Assembly: GCF_900100085.1 (NCBI RefSeq)
Contig: NZ_FNEJ01000010.1
Coordinates: forward strand, 1-64,000
Origin: Salipiger marinus
GTDB lineage: Bacteria; Pseudomonadota; Alphaproteobacteria; Rhodobacterales; Rhodobacteraceae
Reading direction: 5' to 3'
Length of the DNA stretch: 64,000 nt
Both the position numbers and the translations under genes were made by a program. Below the pieces are notes generated by a model. That model did not search any database. It had not been told where the DNA came from and saw only the letters and a list, made by a program, of their open reading frames with translations. Shown here piece by piece: positions 54,276 through 62,952 of this stretch (positions within the stretch are counted from its first letter, which is position 1; every line of letters begins with the position of its first letter).

Positions 54276-54877
54276 CGACCGCTGCGGCGCAGAGTGCGGC
54301 GCTGCGCCGCGCGGTCACGGCTTCCGGGGGCGCGTCGTCGGATTTCGACCTGACGCCGGGGCTGTCGCTGCCCGCGCAGCGCCGCCTGCGCCCCGCCGGG
54401 GTGCTGGCGGGCTTCATCCCCGGGGCGGAGGGGCTGGATCTGGTGCTGACCAAACGCTCCTCGCGGCTGAAGCATCATCCGGGGCAGATCGCCTTTCCCG
54501 GCGGCAAGGTCGATCCGGGTGATGCCGATGCCACCGCCGCCGCCCTGCGCGAAGCGCGCGAGGAGGTGGGCCTGCCGTCGGATCTGGTGGAGGTGCTGGG
54601 CACGCTGCCCGCCCATGAAACCGTCACCGGCTTTCTGGTGACGCCGGTGGTGGCGCTGATCCATGCCGAATTCGACACGATCGCCGAACCCGGCGAGGTG
54701 GCCGAAGTGTTCCGCGTGCCCTTCTCCCATGTGACGGATCCGTCGCGATTTCGGGTGGAATCCCGGCTCTGGCAGGGCGGGCAGCGCAAATACTGGGTGG
54801 TGCCTTACGGTCCCTACTACATCTGGGGAGCCACCGCGCGGATGCTGCGCGGGCTGGCGGAACGGATGGCGGGATGA
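54272..54877 (+). CDS. CoA pyrophosphatase-like NUDIX hydrolase
   Basis: A 201-aa protein of the NudL/YeaB group. The CoA-type signature LTKRSSRLKHHPGQIAFPGGKVD runs into the NUDIX box (DADATAAALREAREEVGL), partly quoted here. It probably hydrolyses CoA or its derivatives. ATGA overlaps on both sides couple it to hslO and the nucleotidyltransferase gene. Confidence 0.92.
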   Translation: MTTAAAQSAALRRAVTASGGASSDFDLTPGLSLPAQRRLRPAGVLAGFIPGAEGLDLVLTKRSSRLKHHPGQIAFPGGKVDPGDADATAAALREAREEVGLPSDLVEVLGTLPAHETVTGFLVTPVVALIHAEFDTIAEPGEVAEVFRVPFSHVTDPSRFRVESRLWQGGQRKYWVVPYGPYYIWGATARMLRGLAERMAG

Positions 54878-56028
54878 AGGTTTCCGGAGACTGGCTGACC
54901 CGGCCCGCCACGCAGACCGTGCTGCAGATGCTGGAGGCGGGCGGGGTTCAGGCCTTCGTGGTCGGCGGCTGCGTGCGCAACGCGCTGATGGGCGTGGCGG
55001 TGGGCGATGTGGACATCGCCACCGCAGCACCGCCGGACCGGGTGATGCAACTGGCGCAGGAGGCGGGGCTGAAAGCCATCCCCACCGGCATCGACCATGG
55101 CACCGTGACCGTGGTGGCGGACGGCATCGGGCACGAGATCACCACCTTTCGCGCCGATACCGAAACCGACGGGCGGCGCGCGGTGGTGCGGTTTTCCTCC
55201 TCGCTGGCCGAGGATGCGGCGCGGCGCGATTTCACCATGAACGCGCTTTATGCCGATGCGCGCGGGCAGGTGGCGGATCCGCTGGGCGGTCTGCCCGATC
55301 TGGAGGCGCGGCGGGTGCGGTTCATCGGCGCGCCGCTGGACCGGATCCGCGAGGATTATCTGCGGATCCTGCGCTATTTCCGCTTTGCCGCGTGGTATGG
55401 CGACCCCGATCAGGGCTTTGACGCCGACGCGCTGGATGGCATCGCGCGCGGTCTGGACGGGCTGGCGCAGCTGTCGCGCGAACGGGTGGGGCAGGAAATG
55501 CTGCGCCTGCTGGCCGCCCCCGACCCGCTGGCGGCGGTGTCGGTCATGGCGCAGACCGGCGTGCTGGCGCAGGTTCTGCCCGGCGGATCCGCCCTGAGCC
55601 TTGGTCCGCTGCTGGCCGAAGAGGCGCGGCTGGGGCTGGCCCCCGACGCGCTGCGCCGACTGGCGGTGCTGGGGGCGGACAGCCCCGATCTGCGCCTGTC
55701 GCGCGCGCAGGCGACGCGGCTTGCCCTGCTGCATCGCCTGACCGGCAGCGCGGAACGTGCCGCCGAACTGGGCTGGCGCCACGGGCGCGACATCGCGCGT
55801 GACGTGCTGGCCCTGCGCGCCGCAAGCCTGCAGCAGCCGGTCTCCGAAGCCGATCTGCGCGCGGCTGATATGGGAGCTGCCGCAAAATTTCCCCTCACCG
55901 CCCGCGATCTGATGCCGCGCCTGCAGGGGGCGGCGCTTGGCGCTGCCCTGCGCGCGGCAGAGGCGCGCTGGATCGCGTCGGGCTTCGCCCTGACCCGGGC
56001 GCAATTACTGGACGACCTGCATGATTGA
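54874..56028 (+). CDS. CCA tRNA nucleotidyltransferase / poly(A) polymerase family
   Basis: A 384-aa class II nucleotidyltransferase. AFVVGGCVRNALMGVAVGDVDIATAA carries the GGxxR and DxD catalytic motifs, RRDFTMNALYAD and DRIREDYLRILRYFRFAA the neck motifs. CCA addition is the likely job, since no other such gene is visible, but poly(A) polymerase cannot be excluded. Overlaps both neighbours by 4-8 bp. Confidence 0.92.
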   Translation: MKVSGDWLTRPATQTVLQMLEAGGVQAFVVGGCVRNALMGVAVGDVDIATAAPPDRVMQLAQEAGLKAIPTGIDHGTVTVVADGIGHEITTFRADTETDGRRAVVRFSSSLAEDAARRDFTMNALYADARGQVADPLGGLPDLEARRVRFIGAPLDRIREDYLRILRYFRFAAWYGDPDQGFDADALDGIARGLDGLAQLSRERVGQEMLRLLAAPDPLAAVSVMAQTGVLAQVLPGGSALSLGPLLAEEARLGLAPDALRRLAVLGADSPDLRLSRAQATRLALLHRLTGSAERAAELGWRHGRDIARDVLALRAASLQQPVSEADLRAADMGAAAKFPLTARDLMPRLQGAALGAALRAAEARWIASGFALTRAQLLDDLHD

Positions 56029-56599
56029 TCCGCTTTACGGCTTTGTCTTCCTTGGCCTGTTTTCGCCGGGGCCGAACGTGATCCTGCTGACCACCTCGGG
56101 CGCGCGCTTCGGGCTGCGCCGCACGCTGCCGCATCTGTTCGGTGTGGTGCTGGGGGTGGGGATCACTGCCGGGCTGACCGGGCTGGGCATTGCCGCGCTG
56201 CTGAAACAGGCCCCCGCGCTGGAGCTTGCGCTGCGCATCGCGGCGGGGCTGTGGATGCTGTGGATGGCATGGGGCCTGTGGACGGCGGAGCGCCGCAAGA
56301 AGGCCGAGCGGGACCGCCCCATGACCCTGCTGGAGGCGGCGCTGTTCCAGTGGATCAACCCGAAGGTCTGGGGCGTGGCGCTGGCCGCTGCCTCGGCCTA
56401 TCCGGGAACCGCCGGGCCGGTCTGGGAGGCGATCCGCCTTGGCACCGCCTTTTCCGGCATCAACCTGATCTGCTGCCTGTTCTGGACCTCGGCGGGCGCG
56501 ATGCTGACATGGCTTCTGACCACACCGGCGGCATGGCGCCTGTTCACCCGCGTCATGGCGGTGGCTCTTGGCAGCTTTTCCGTCATGGTGTTCCTGTAG
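56021..56599 (+). CDS. LysE-family amino-acid or metabolite exporter
   Basis: A 192-aa membrane protein with about six helices. The N-terminus GFVFLGLFSPGPNVILLTTSGARFG (partly quoted) has the family's SPGPN motif; AALFQWINPKVWGVALAAAS is the second signature. LysE/RhtB proteins export amino acids or homoserine lactones; the substrate is not predictable. Overlaps the upstream gene by 8 bp. Confidence 0.92.
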   Translation: MIDPLYGFVFLGLFSPGPNVILLTTSGARFGLRRTLPHLFGVVLGVGITAGLTGLGIAALLKQAPALELALRIAAGLWMLWMAWGLWTAERRKKAERDRPMTLLEAALFQWINPKVWGVALAAASAYPGTAGPVWEAIRLGTAFSGINLICCLFWTSAGAMLTWLLTTPAAWRLFTRVMAVALGSFSVMVFL

Positions 56600-56637
56600 A
56601 CCCGGCGCCAGCCGCCCCCAGAATTCAGGACAATGTG

Positions 56638-58479
56638 ATGTTCCGCCGTTTTGAAAACATGGTGGATCCGTATGTGGACTATCCGCCCACGGACCGCCCT
56701 CCGACCCGTCTTCTGCCGTTCCTGCTGGATTACGCGCAGCCCTTCCGCGCCGTGTTCATCTGGGCGGCGCTCTTGGCCGTGCTGGTGGCCGGGGTCGAGA
56801 TCGGGCTGATCTGGGCCATGGGCTGGGTCGTCGACATTCTGGGCGGCGATCCGGCGCAGGTCTGGGCGGATCACGGCTGGACGCTGATCGGGCTAGGCGC
56901 CTTCATCCTGATCCTGCGCCCGCTGATCCAGGGGCTGGACGTGCTGGTGCTGAACAATGCCATCATGCCCAATTTCGGCACGCTGGTGCGCTGGCGGGCC
57001 CATGCGCAGGTGTTGCGCCAGTCGGTCGGCTGGTTCGAAAACGACTTTGCCGGGCGCATCGCCAACCGCATCATGCAGACGCCCCCCGCCGCGGGCGAGG
57101 CGGTGTTTCAGGTGTTCGACGCCATCGCCTTTTCCATCGCCTATCTGGTGGGGGCGATGATCGTGCTGGGTGATGCCGATCTGCGGCTGATGATCCCGCT
57201 GGCGCTGTGGCTCGTGCTTTATGCCGTGCTGATGCGCTGGACCATCGCGCGGGTCGGCCCCGCCTCCAAGGCGGCATCGGACGCGCGCAGCTTTGTCACG
57301 GGCCGCGTGGTCGACGCCTATACCAACATCCATTCGGTCAAGATGTTCGCGCAGGACCGGCAGGAACTGGACTATGCCAAGGAGGCGATCGAACAGGCGC
57401 GCCAGACCTTCCAGACCGAGATGCGGCTTTATACGCTGATGGATGTGGGGCTGATGCTGCTCAACGGCCTGCTGATCGTGGGCGTGGTGGGCTGGGCGCT
57501 GGCGCTGTGGATGCAGGGATCGGCCAGCGTGGGGGCGGTGGCCGCCGCCACCGCGCTGACCCTGCGGCTGAACGCCATGACCGGCTGGATCATGTGGGCG
57601 CTGACCACGTTTTTCCGCCAGCTTGGCGTGGTGGCCGAGGGGATGGAAACCATCGCCCAGCCCATCACGCTGGTCGATGCGCCTGGTGCCAAGCCGCTGG
57701 TGCTGACGCGGGGAGAGATCGCGCTGAAGGATCTCAGCCACCATTACGGGCGCGACCGGGGCGGGCTGGATCACATCAGCCTGACCATTCCGCCGGGGCA
57801 GAAGATCGGGCTGGTGGGCCGGTCGGGCGCCGGGAAAACCACGCTGGTGAAGCTGCTGCTGCGGTTTTACGATCCGGAATCGGGACGGATCCTGCTGGAC
57901 GGGCAGGACGTCACCGCCGTGACGCAGGACAGCCTGCGCCGCCAGATCGGCATGGTCCAGCAGGACAGCACGCTGCTGCACCGCTCGGTCCGCGACAACA
58001 TCCTTTATGGCCGCCCCGGTGCCACCGAGGAGCAGATGATCGCCGCCGCGAAACAGGCGCAGGCGCATGAGTTCATCCTGACGCTGGCCGATCCGCAGGG
58101 GCGCACCGGCTATGACGCGCATGTGGGCGAACGCGGCGTGAAACTGTCCGGCGGGCAGCGGCAGCGCGTGGCGCTGGCCCGCGTCATCCTGAAGGACGCG
58201 CCGATCCTGCTGCTGGACGAGGCAACCTCGGCGCTCGATTCCGAGGTGGAGGCGGCGATTCAGGACACGCTTTACGGCATGATGCAGGGCAAGACGGTGA
58301 TCGCCATCGCGCACCGGCTGTCGACCATCGCGCAGATGGACCGGATTCTGGTGATGGATCAGGGCCGGATCGTCGAAGATGGCAGCCATGACGCGCTTCT
58401 GGCGCAAGGCGGGCTATATGCCGGGTTCTGGGCCCGCCAGTCTGGCGGGTTCCTTGACCCCGATACGCAGGACAGCTGA
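56638..58479 (+). CDS. ABC exporter half-transporter (membrane plus ATPase), first of pair
   Basis: A 613-aa protein of the MsbA/multidrug type: six membrane helices in the first 320 residues, then a complete ATPase with Walker A GLVGRSGAGKTTLVK, Q-loop, signature LSGGQRQRVALARV, Walker B ILLLDEATSALDSE and H-loop AIAHRLSTIAQMD. ATG 56638 is used; GTG 56635 is equally possible. The stop lies 6 bp before the next ABC gene, so the two may work as a heterodimer. Substrate unknown. Confidence 0.92.
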   Translation: MFRRFENMVDPYVDYPPTDRPPTRLLPFLLDYAQPFRAVFIWAALLAVLVAGVEIGLIWAMGWVVDILGGDPAQVWADHGWTLIGLGAFILILRPLIQGLDVLVLNNAIMPNFGTLVRWRAHAQVLRQSVGWFENDFAGRIANRIMQTPPAAGEAVFQVFDAIAFSIAYLVGAMIVLGDADLRLMIPLALWLVLYAVLMRWTIARVGPASKAASDARSFVTGRVVDAYTNIHSVKMFAQDRQELDYAKEAIEQARQTFQTEMRLYTLMDVGLMLLNGLLIVGVVGWALALWMQGSASVGAVAAATALTLRLNAMTGWIMWALTTFFRQLGVVAEGMETIAQPITLVDAPGAKPLVLTRGEIALKDLSHHYGRDRGGLDHISLTIPPGQKIGLVGRSGAGKTTLVKLLLRFYDPESGRILLDGQDVTAVTQDSLRRQIGMVQQDSTLLHRSVRDNILYGRPGATEEQMIAAAKQAQAHEFILTLADPQGRTGYDAHVGERGVKLSGGQRQRVALARVILKDAPILLLDEATSALDSEVEAAIQDTLYGMMQGKTVIAIAHRLSTIAQMDRILVMDQGRIVEDGSHDALLAQGGLYAGFWARQSGGFLDPDTQDS

Positions 58480-58485
58480 CCCCGC

Positions 58486-60318
58486 ATGACGCCATCAAAC
58501 TGGATCGACCCCTTCGCCGAAGCCTCCGGCCCACCCCCCCGGACCCTGCTGCGGTTCTTTGGATGGGCGCTGAAGGGCGCGTGGGGGCCGGTCCTGCTGG
58601 CCTCGGTCCTGTCCATTGCCGGCGGCGTGGTCGAGGTGTCTTCGGCGCTGATCCTTGGCTGGGTGGTGGACGCGGCGCTGGGAACCGGGGCCGGGTCGGT
58701 CTTTGCCGACAATATCGGCCTGCTGGTGGGGGCGGTGCTGTTTTTCGTGGTGCTGCGGCCGCTGATCTTTGGCGGCAACTCCTCGATGCAGTCCATCGTG
58801 CTGCAGCCCAACCTGCTGAACCTCGTGCTGTCGCGGCTGCACCGGCACACGCTGGGCCAGCCGGTGACGTTTTTCGACAATGATTTTGCCGGGCGCATCG
58901 CGCAGAAAGAGATGCAGACCGCCCGAGCGCTGAACGACGTGGTGATCGACGTCATCCAGACCGTGCTTTACGCGCTTGCCTCGGTCTTTGGCGCGCTGCT
59001 GCTGCTGGCGGGGATGGACTGGCGCATCGCGCTGGCGCTGCTGGGCTGGATGGTGATCTATGGCTGGCTGATCGGGCATTACATGCCCCGGATCCGCAGC
59101 CGGTCGCAGGCGCGGGCCGGGGCGCGGGCCATGGTGACGGGGCAGGTGGTGGACACCGTGACCAACATCAAGACCGTGAAGCTGTTTGCCCATGCCGACC
59201 ACGAAGACCGCGCCGCACTGGAGGCGATGGGCACGTTCCGCGACCGCTATATCGAATTTGGCCGGATCAGCGCCGCCTTCCGCTTCTGGTTGATGGCGCT
59301 GGCGGGGCTGCTGCCGGTGCTGCTGGTGGGCGGCGCGCTGTTCTACTGGAGCCGGGGGCTGGTCTCGGCGGGCGACATTGCCGCCACCGGCACCATCGCG
59401 CTGCGACTGGCGCAGATGACCGGCTGGGTCAGCTTCACGCTGATGGGGCTTTACGCCAATCTGGGCGAGGTTGAGGATGGCATGGTCACGCTGACCCCGC
59501 CGCATCTGCTGACCAACGCCCCCGATGCGCGCGAGCTTCAGGTGACCGAAGGCCGGGTGGAATTCCGCAAGGTGGGCTTTGCCTATGGCCGCCAGTCCGG
59601 CGGGGTCGAGGACATTTGCCTGACCATCGCGCCGGGGGAAAAGATCGGCATTGTCGGCGCTTCGGGGGCGGGGAAATCCACGCTGGTGGCGCTGCTGCTG
59701 CGGCTTTACGACACCGAACAGGGCGCCATCCTGATCGACGGGCAGGATCTGCGCCATGTCACGCAGGAATCGCTGCGCCGCCGCATCGGCATGGTCACGC
59801 AGGAAACCGCGATGTTCAACCGGTCGGCGCTGGACAACATCCGCTATGGCCGCCCCGATGCCAGCATGGCCGAGGTCATCGCCGCCGCCGAAAAGGCCGA
59901 AGCGCATGAGTTCATCGAAAAGATGCAGGATCACCGGGGCCGCACCGGTTATGACGCGCATCTGGGCGAACGCGGGGTCAAGCTGTCCGGCGGGCAGCGC
60001 CAGCGCATCGCGCTGGCCCGTGCCATCCTCAAGGACGCGCCGATCCTCGTGATGGACGAAGCGACCTCGGCGCTTGATTCCGAGGTGGAGGCCTCGATCC
60101 AGCGTGCGCTTGACCGGGTGATGGAGGGCAAGACGGTGCTGGCCATCGCGCACCGGCTGTCGACCATCGCGCAGATGGACCGCATCGTGGTGCTGGACGA
60201 AGGCCGCATCGTGGAACAGGGCAGCCATGACGATCTGCTGGCGCGGGACGGGCTTTATGCCCGCTACTGGTCGCGGCAGAGCGGCCAGATGGACGGGGAC
60301 GCGCAGGCGGCAGAGTGA
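58486..60318 (+). CDS. ABC exporter half-transporter, second of pair
   Basis: A 610-aa fusion similar in plan to its upstream neighbour: six helices, then Walker A GIVGASGAGKSTLVALLL, signature LSGGQRQRIALARAI, Walker B ILVMDEATSALDSE and AIAHRLSTIAQMDRI. Both ATP sites look catalytically complete, so homodimers are also possible. The pair probably arose by tandem duplication. No substrate gene is adjacent. Confidence 0.92.
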   Translation: MTPSNWIDPFAEASGPPPRTLLRFFGWALKGAWGPVLLASVLSIAGGVVEVSSALILGWVVDAALGTGAGSVFADNIGLLVGAVLFFVVLRPLIFGGNSSMQSIVLQPNLLNLVLSRLHRHTLGQPVTFFDNDFAGRIAQKEMQTARALNDVVIDVIQTVLYALASVFGALLLLAGMDWRIALALLGWMVIYGWLIGHYMPRIRSRSQARAGARAMVTGQVVDTVTNIKTVKLFAHADHEDRAALEAMGTFRDRYIEFGRISAAFRFWLMALAGLLPVLLVGGALFYWSRGLVSAGDIAATGTIALRLAQMTGWVSFTLMGLYANLGEVEDGMVTLTPPHLLTNAPDARELQVTEGRVEFRKVGFAYGRQSGGVEDICLTIAPGEKIGIVGASGAGKSTLVALLLRLYDTEQGAILIDGQDLRHVTQESLRRRIGMVTQETAMFNRSALDNIRYGRPDASMAEVIAAAEKAEAHEFIEKMQDHRGRTGYDAHLGERGVKLSGGQRQRIALARAILKDAPILVMDEATSALDSEVEASIQRALDRVMEGKTVLAIAHRLSTIAQMDRIVVLDEGRIVEQGSHDDLLARDGLYARYWSRQSGQMDGDAQAAE

Positions 60319-60360
60319 CGCCCTTGCGCCGGGGGGCGCTTTGCAGGCATGAGGCGCGGC

Positions 60361-61581
60361 ATGGAACAGGTCATCATCGAACGGCTGGGGCATCAGGGGG
60401 ACGGCATCGCGCCCGGTCCCGTCTTTGTGCCCGGCACCCTGCCCGGCGAGGTGGTCGAGGGCGAAATCGCGGGCGGCGTGATGGCGGCACCGCGCATCCT
60501 GACGCCCTCCGACCAGCGGGTGACGCCGCCCTGCCGCCACGCCCGCGCCTGCGGCGGCTGTCAGGTGCAGCACGCGCGCCCCGAATTTGTCGCTGACTGG
60601 AAGGAAGGCGTGGTGCGGCAGGCGCTGGCCGCACATGGGCTGGAGGTGGGGTTTCTGCCCATCGCCACCTCGCCCGAACAGAGCCGCCGCCGCGCCGCCT
60701 TTTCCGCCCGCCGCATGAAGAAGGGCACGCTGGCCGGGTTCCACCGCAAGGGATCCGACGTGCTCGTCGAGGTGCCGGACTGCCGCGTGATCGATCCGGC
60801 CTTGGCCGCGGCGCTGCCGCTGGTCGATGCGCTGGCCCAGCTTGGCGCCAGCCGCAAAAGCGAACTGTCGGTGCTGGTGACCACCAGTCTTGGCGGGCTC
60901 GACGTGGCGGTCAGCGGCGGCAAGGAGGCCGACGCGGCCTTCCAGCAGCAGCTTGCCGAACTGGCGCGCACGTATGACTGCGCCCGCATCGCATGGGGGC
61001 CGGAGGTGCTGACCCGCCGTCCGCCCGCGCAGCGCATGGGCGCGGCGCAGGTGGTGCCGCCCCCCGGCGCCTTCCTGCAGGCGACCCCGCAGGGCGAGGC
61101 GGCGCTGCTGGCCGATGTGCGGGACCATCTGGAGGGCGCCACACATGTGGCCGACCTGTTCGCGGGCTGCGGCACCTTCGCGCTGCCCTTGGCCGAACGC
61201 GCCAAGGTGCTGGCGGTGGAGGGTGACCGCGCCATGATCGACGCGCTGGACCGGGGCTGGCGCCATGCCGAGGGGCTGCGCCATGTCACCACCGCCACGC
61301 GCGATCTGTTCCGCAATCCGCTGCTGCCCGAAGAGCTGCGGCGATTCGACGGCGTGGTGATCGATCCGCCGCGCGCCGGGGCCGAGGCGCAGACCAGCCA
61401 GCTTGCCGCCGCCCGGGTGCCGCGCATCGCCTATGTTTCGTGCAATCCCGTGACCTTTGCGCGGGATGCCGCGACATTGGTGCGGGCGGGATACCGGCTG
61501 GACCGGCTGCGCGTGGTCGATCAGTTCCGCTGGTCCACGCATGTGGAGCTTGTGGCGGGCTTTGTGCTGTCACCCCAATGA
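60361..61581 (+). CDS. RNA m5U methyltransferase (TrmA/RlmD family)
   Basis: A 406-aa SAM-dependent RNA uridine methyltransferase. A TRAM-like N-terminus (IERLGHQGDGIAPGPVFVPG) is followed by cysteines of an iron-sulphur site (CRHARACGGC), the SAM site VADLFAGCGTFALPLAE, VVIDPPRAGAEAQ and the catalytic Cys in IAYVSCNPVTFARD. It could modify 23S rRNA or tRNA. ATG 60361 has a purine-rich AGGCG upstream; ATG 60349 is an alternative. Confidence 0.93.
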   Translation: MEQVIIERLGHQGDGIAPGPVFVPGTLPGEVVEGEIAGGVMAAPRILTPSDQRVTPPCRHARACGGCQVQHARPEFVADWKEGVVRQALAAHGLEVGFLPIATSPEQSRRRAAFSARRMKKGTLAGFHRKGSDVLVEVPDCRVIDPALAAALPLVDALAQLGASRKSELSVLVTTSLGGLDVAVSGGKEADAAFQQQLAELARTYDCARIAWGPEVLTRRPPAQRMGAAQVVPPPGAFLQATPQGEAALLADVRDHLEGATHVADLFAGCGTFALPLAERAKVLAVEGDRAMIDALDRGWRHAEGLRHVTTATRDLFRNPLLPEELRRFDGVVIDPPRAGAEAQTSQLAAARVPRIAYVSCNPVTFARDAATLVRAGYRLDRLRVVDQFRWSTHVELVAGFVLSPQ

Positions 61582-61667
61582 CGACATCGGGAGCAGCGAA
61601 AGCTTCTGTCTTCGCAAACGCTCCTGTGTAGTATAGCTTGGGGAAAAAGAACGAGTGGGCAGGCAAG

Positions 61668-62180
61668 ATGTATATGGGCAGGCGCCAGATGATGGTGGCC
61701 GCGGCAGCTCTGGTGGCGGGCTGCGGCAGAGGTCGTCTGGAAGACAGCAAGTTCCGAAGCTATAACGGACCGCAAATCACCCATGTGGTGGTCCATAAAT
61801 CCGCGCGGAAGATGTTTCTTCTGCACCACGCGCGGATTGTCCGGATCTTCAACATCGGGCTGGGCTTCAACCCGGTGGGCGACAAGAAGGTCGAAGGCGA
61901 CGGCAAGACCCCCGAGGGGCTTTACACCATCGACCGGCGCAACCCCAACTCGCGCTTCCACCTGAGCCTTGGCATCGACTATCCCAACGCCGCCGACCGC
62001 GCCGAGGCGCGGAATATGGGCCAGAGCCCCGGCGGGGATATCTTCATCCATGGCCGCCCTCAGGCCTATCAGTCCGGCCAGCGGGACTGGACATGGGGCT
62101 GCATCGCCGTCACCGACCGCGAGATGGAAGACATCTACGCGATGGTGGGCGACGGCACGCCGATCCTCATCATGCCCTGA
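61668..62180 (+). CDS. L,D-transpeptidase (YafK-like) lipoprotein
   Basis: A 170-aa protein. The short signal ends in a lipobox (ALVAGC, Cys near residue 17). The YkuD catalytic domain shows KMFLLHHARIVRIFNIGLGFNPVG, DIFIHGRPQAYQ and the catalytic Cys in WGCIAVTD. YafK-type enzymes act on the link between lipoprotein and peptidoglycan or form 3-3 cross-links. It is convergent with the CAP-domain gene. Confidence 0.9.
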   Translation: MYMGRRQMMVAAAALVAGCGRGRLEDSKFRSYNGPQITHVVVHKSARKMFLLHHARIVRIFNIGLGFNPVGDKKVEGDGKTPEGLYTIDRRNPNSRFHLSLGIDYPNAADRAEARNMGQSPGGDIFIHGRPQAYQSGQRDWTWGCIAVTDREMEDIYAMVGDGTPILIMP

Positions 62181-62198
62181 CGGGACCGGCGCACCGGT

Positions 62199-62756
62199 TT
62201 AGAACCCGGCTGCGCCCGAGCCCGGCGTGGCGGCCGTGTTGGGCGCGCCCATCACCAGCGTCCACCAGATCTTGCCGCTGGATTCCTGAAACCACGCAAA
62301 GCCCATCTCGCGCGCCGTTTCGTCAAGAATCACGTCGCGCGTCGGGGCCTCTTCCATCCATGCGGCAAGGGTCTCCAGCTCGGATTCGTAGGTTTCCGAG
62401 ATGTTTTCGCCGACAAGCCGCCCGGTGTAGCCCACGCGCTGCACCCGGTCGATGGGCGAGGATCCGTCCGACCCGAAATGCCACGGGCGGTTCTGCACCG
62501 ACATGTCGCGCGAATGGGTGGCTGCGGCCGCGTTCAGCTGCGCGCTCAGCTGCACAGGGGCCGATCCGCGCGCGCTGCGCAGGGCGTTGACCGAATCGAG
62601 CATCGAATATTCGATCTTCGCCTGATCGGCGTTGTTGATCCGGTAGACCTGAGGCAGGGGCTTGCCATCCGGGCCAAGCGCGGGAGGCTGCATGGCAGGG
62701 GTACAGGCTGCAGCGGCCAGAGCCGCGGAAATCAGGAGAAAAGTTCGTCTGTTCAT
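62199..62756 (-). CDS. CAP/SCP-domain lipoprotein
   Basis: A 185-aa exported protein. The lipobox is ALAAAAC. The CAP (cysteine-rich secretory, antigen 5, pathogenesis-related) domain shows LNAAAATHSRDMSVQNRPWHFG, VGENISETYES and WWTLVMGAP. Bacterial CAP proteins are extracellular and of uncertain function. It is divergent from the second L,D-transpeptidase, sharing a 196-bp regulatory region with it; TATAAA on the minus strand at 62781-62786 is a candidate -10. Confidence 0.88.
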   Translation of the reverse strand: MNRRTFLLISAALAAAACTPAMQPPALGPDGKPLPQVYRINNADQAKIEYSMLDSVNALRSARGSAPVQLSAQLNAAAATHSRDMSVQNRPWHFGSDGSSPIDRVQRVGYTGRLVGENISETYESELETLAAWMEEAPTRDVILDETAREMGFAWFQESSGKIWWTLVMGAPNTAATPGSGAAGF

Positions 62757-62812
62757 TGTCCGGTCTTTCGCGCCACGAGATTTATACAGCAGATAGACCG
62801 GCAGACGTGGCC

Positions 62813-62859
62813 AATCAAACGCACATGGGCGTGATCGCGCCGCTCGCAGGCGTTTGATT
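62813..62859. repeat. Inverted repeat in the CAP / L,D-transpeptidase divergent region
   Basis: AATCAAACGC at 62813-62822 and its exact complement GCGTTTGATT at 62850-62859, 27 bases apart. Arms this long in a 196-bp divergent promoter region suggest a two-site operator or a hairpin in the leader. No known regulator matches it in my memory. Confidence 0.5.
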
Positions 62860-62887
62860 TGCGACTGCGGCATTGCCGCAATATACT
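62859..62887 (+). promoter_or_regulatory. Sigma-70-like promoter with palindromic spacer, for the L,D-transpeptidase gene
   Basis: TTGCGA (62859-62864) and TATACT (62882-62887) are separated by 17 bp, ideal spacing. Nearly the whole spacer is the palindrome TGCGGCATTGCCGCA (62866-62880). A repressor bound there would block RNA polymerase directly. The gene starts 65 bp downstream. Confidence 0.55.
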
Positions 62888-62952
62888 TATCCGGTCCTGA
62901 CGGCAGCCGCGACGGCTTTCCGAATCTCGGGCGATTTGTAGTGGTGAGCATC

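Noticed and set aside
58495-61542. A 1,015-codon open frame on the minus strand across the second ABC exporter and methyltransferase genes
   Set aside because: It mirrors two convincing genes on the other strand and has low-complexity His/Arg/Gln composition with no family signature.
61595-61634. Imperfect hairpin (GGAGC..GCTCC) after the RNA methyltransferase gene
   Set aside because: Arms are interrupted and no T-run follows; too weak to call a terminator.
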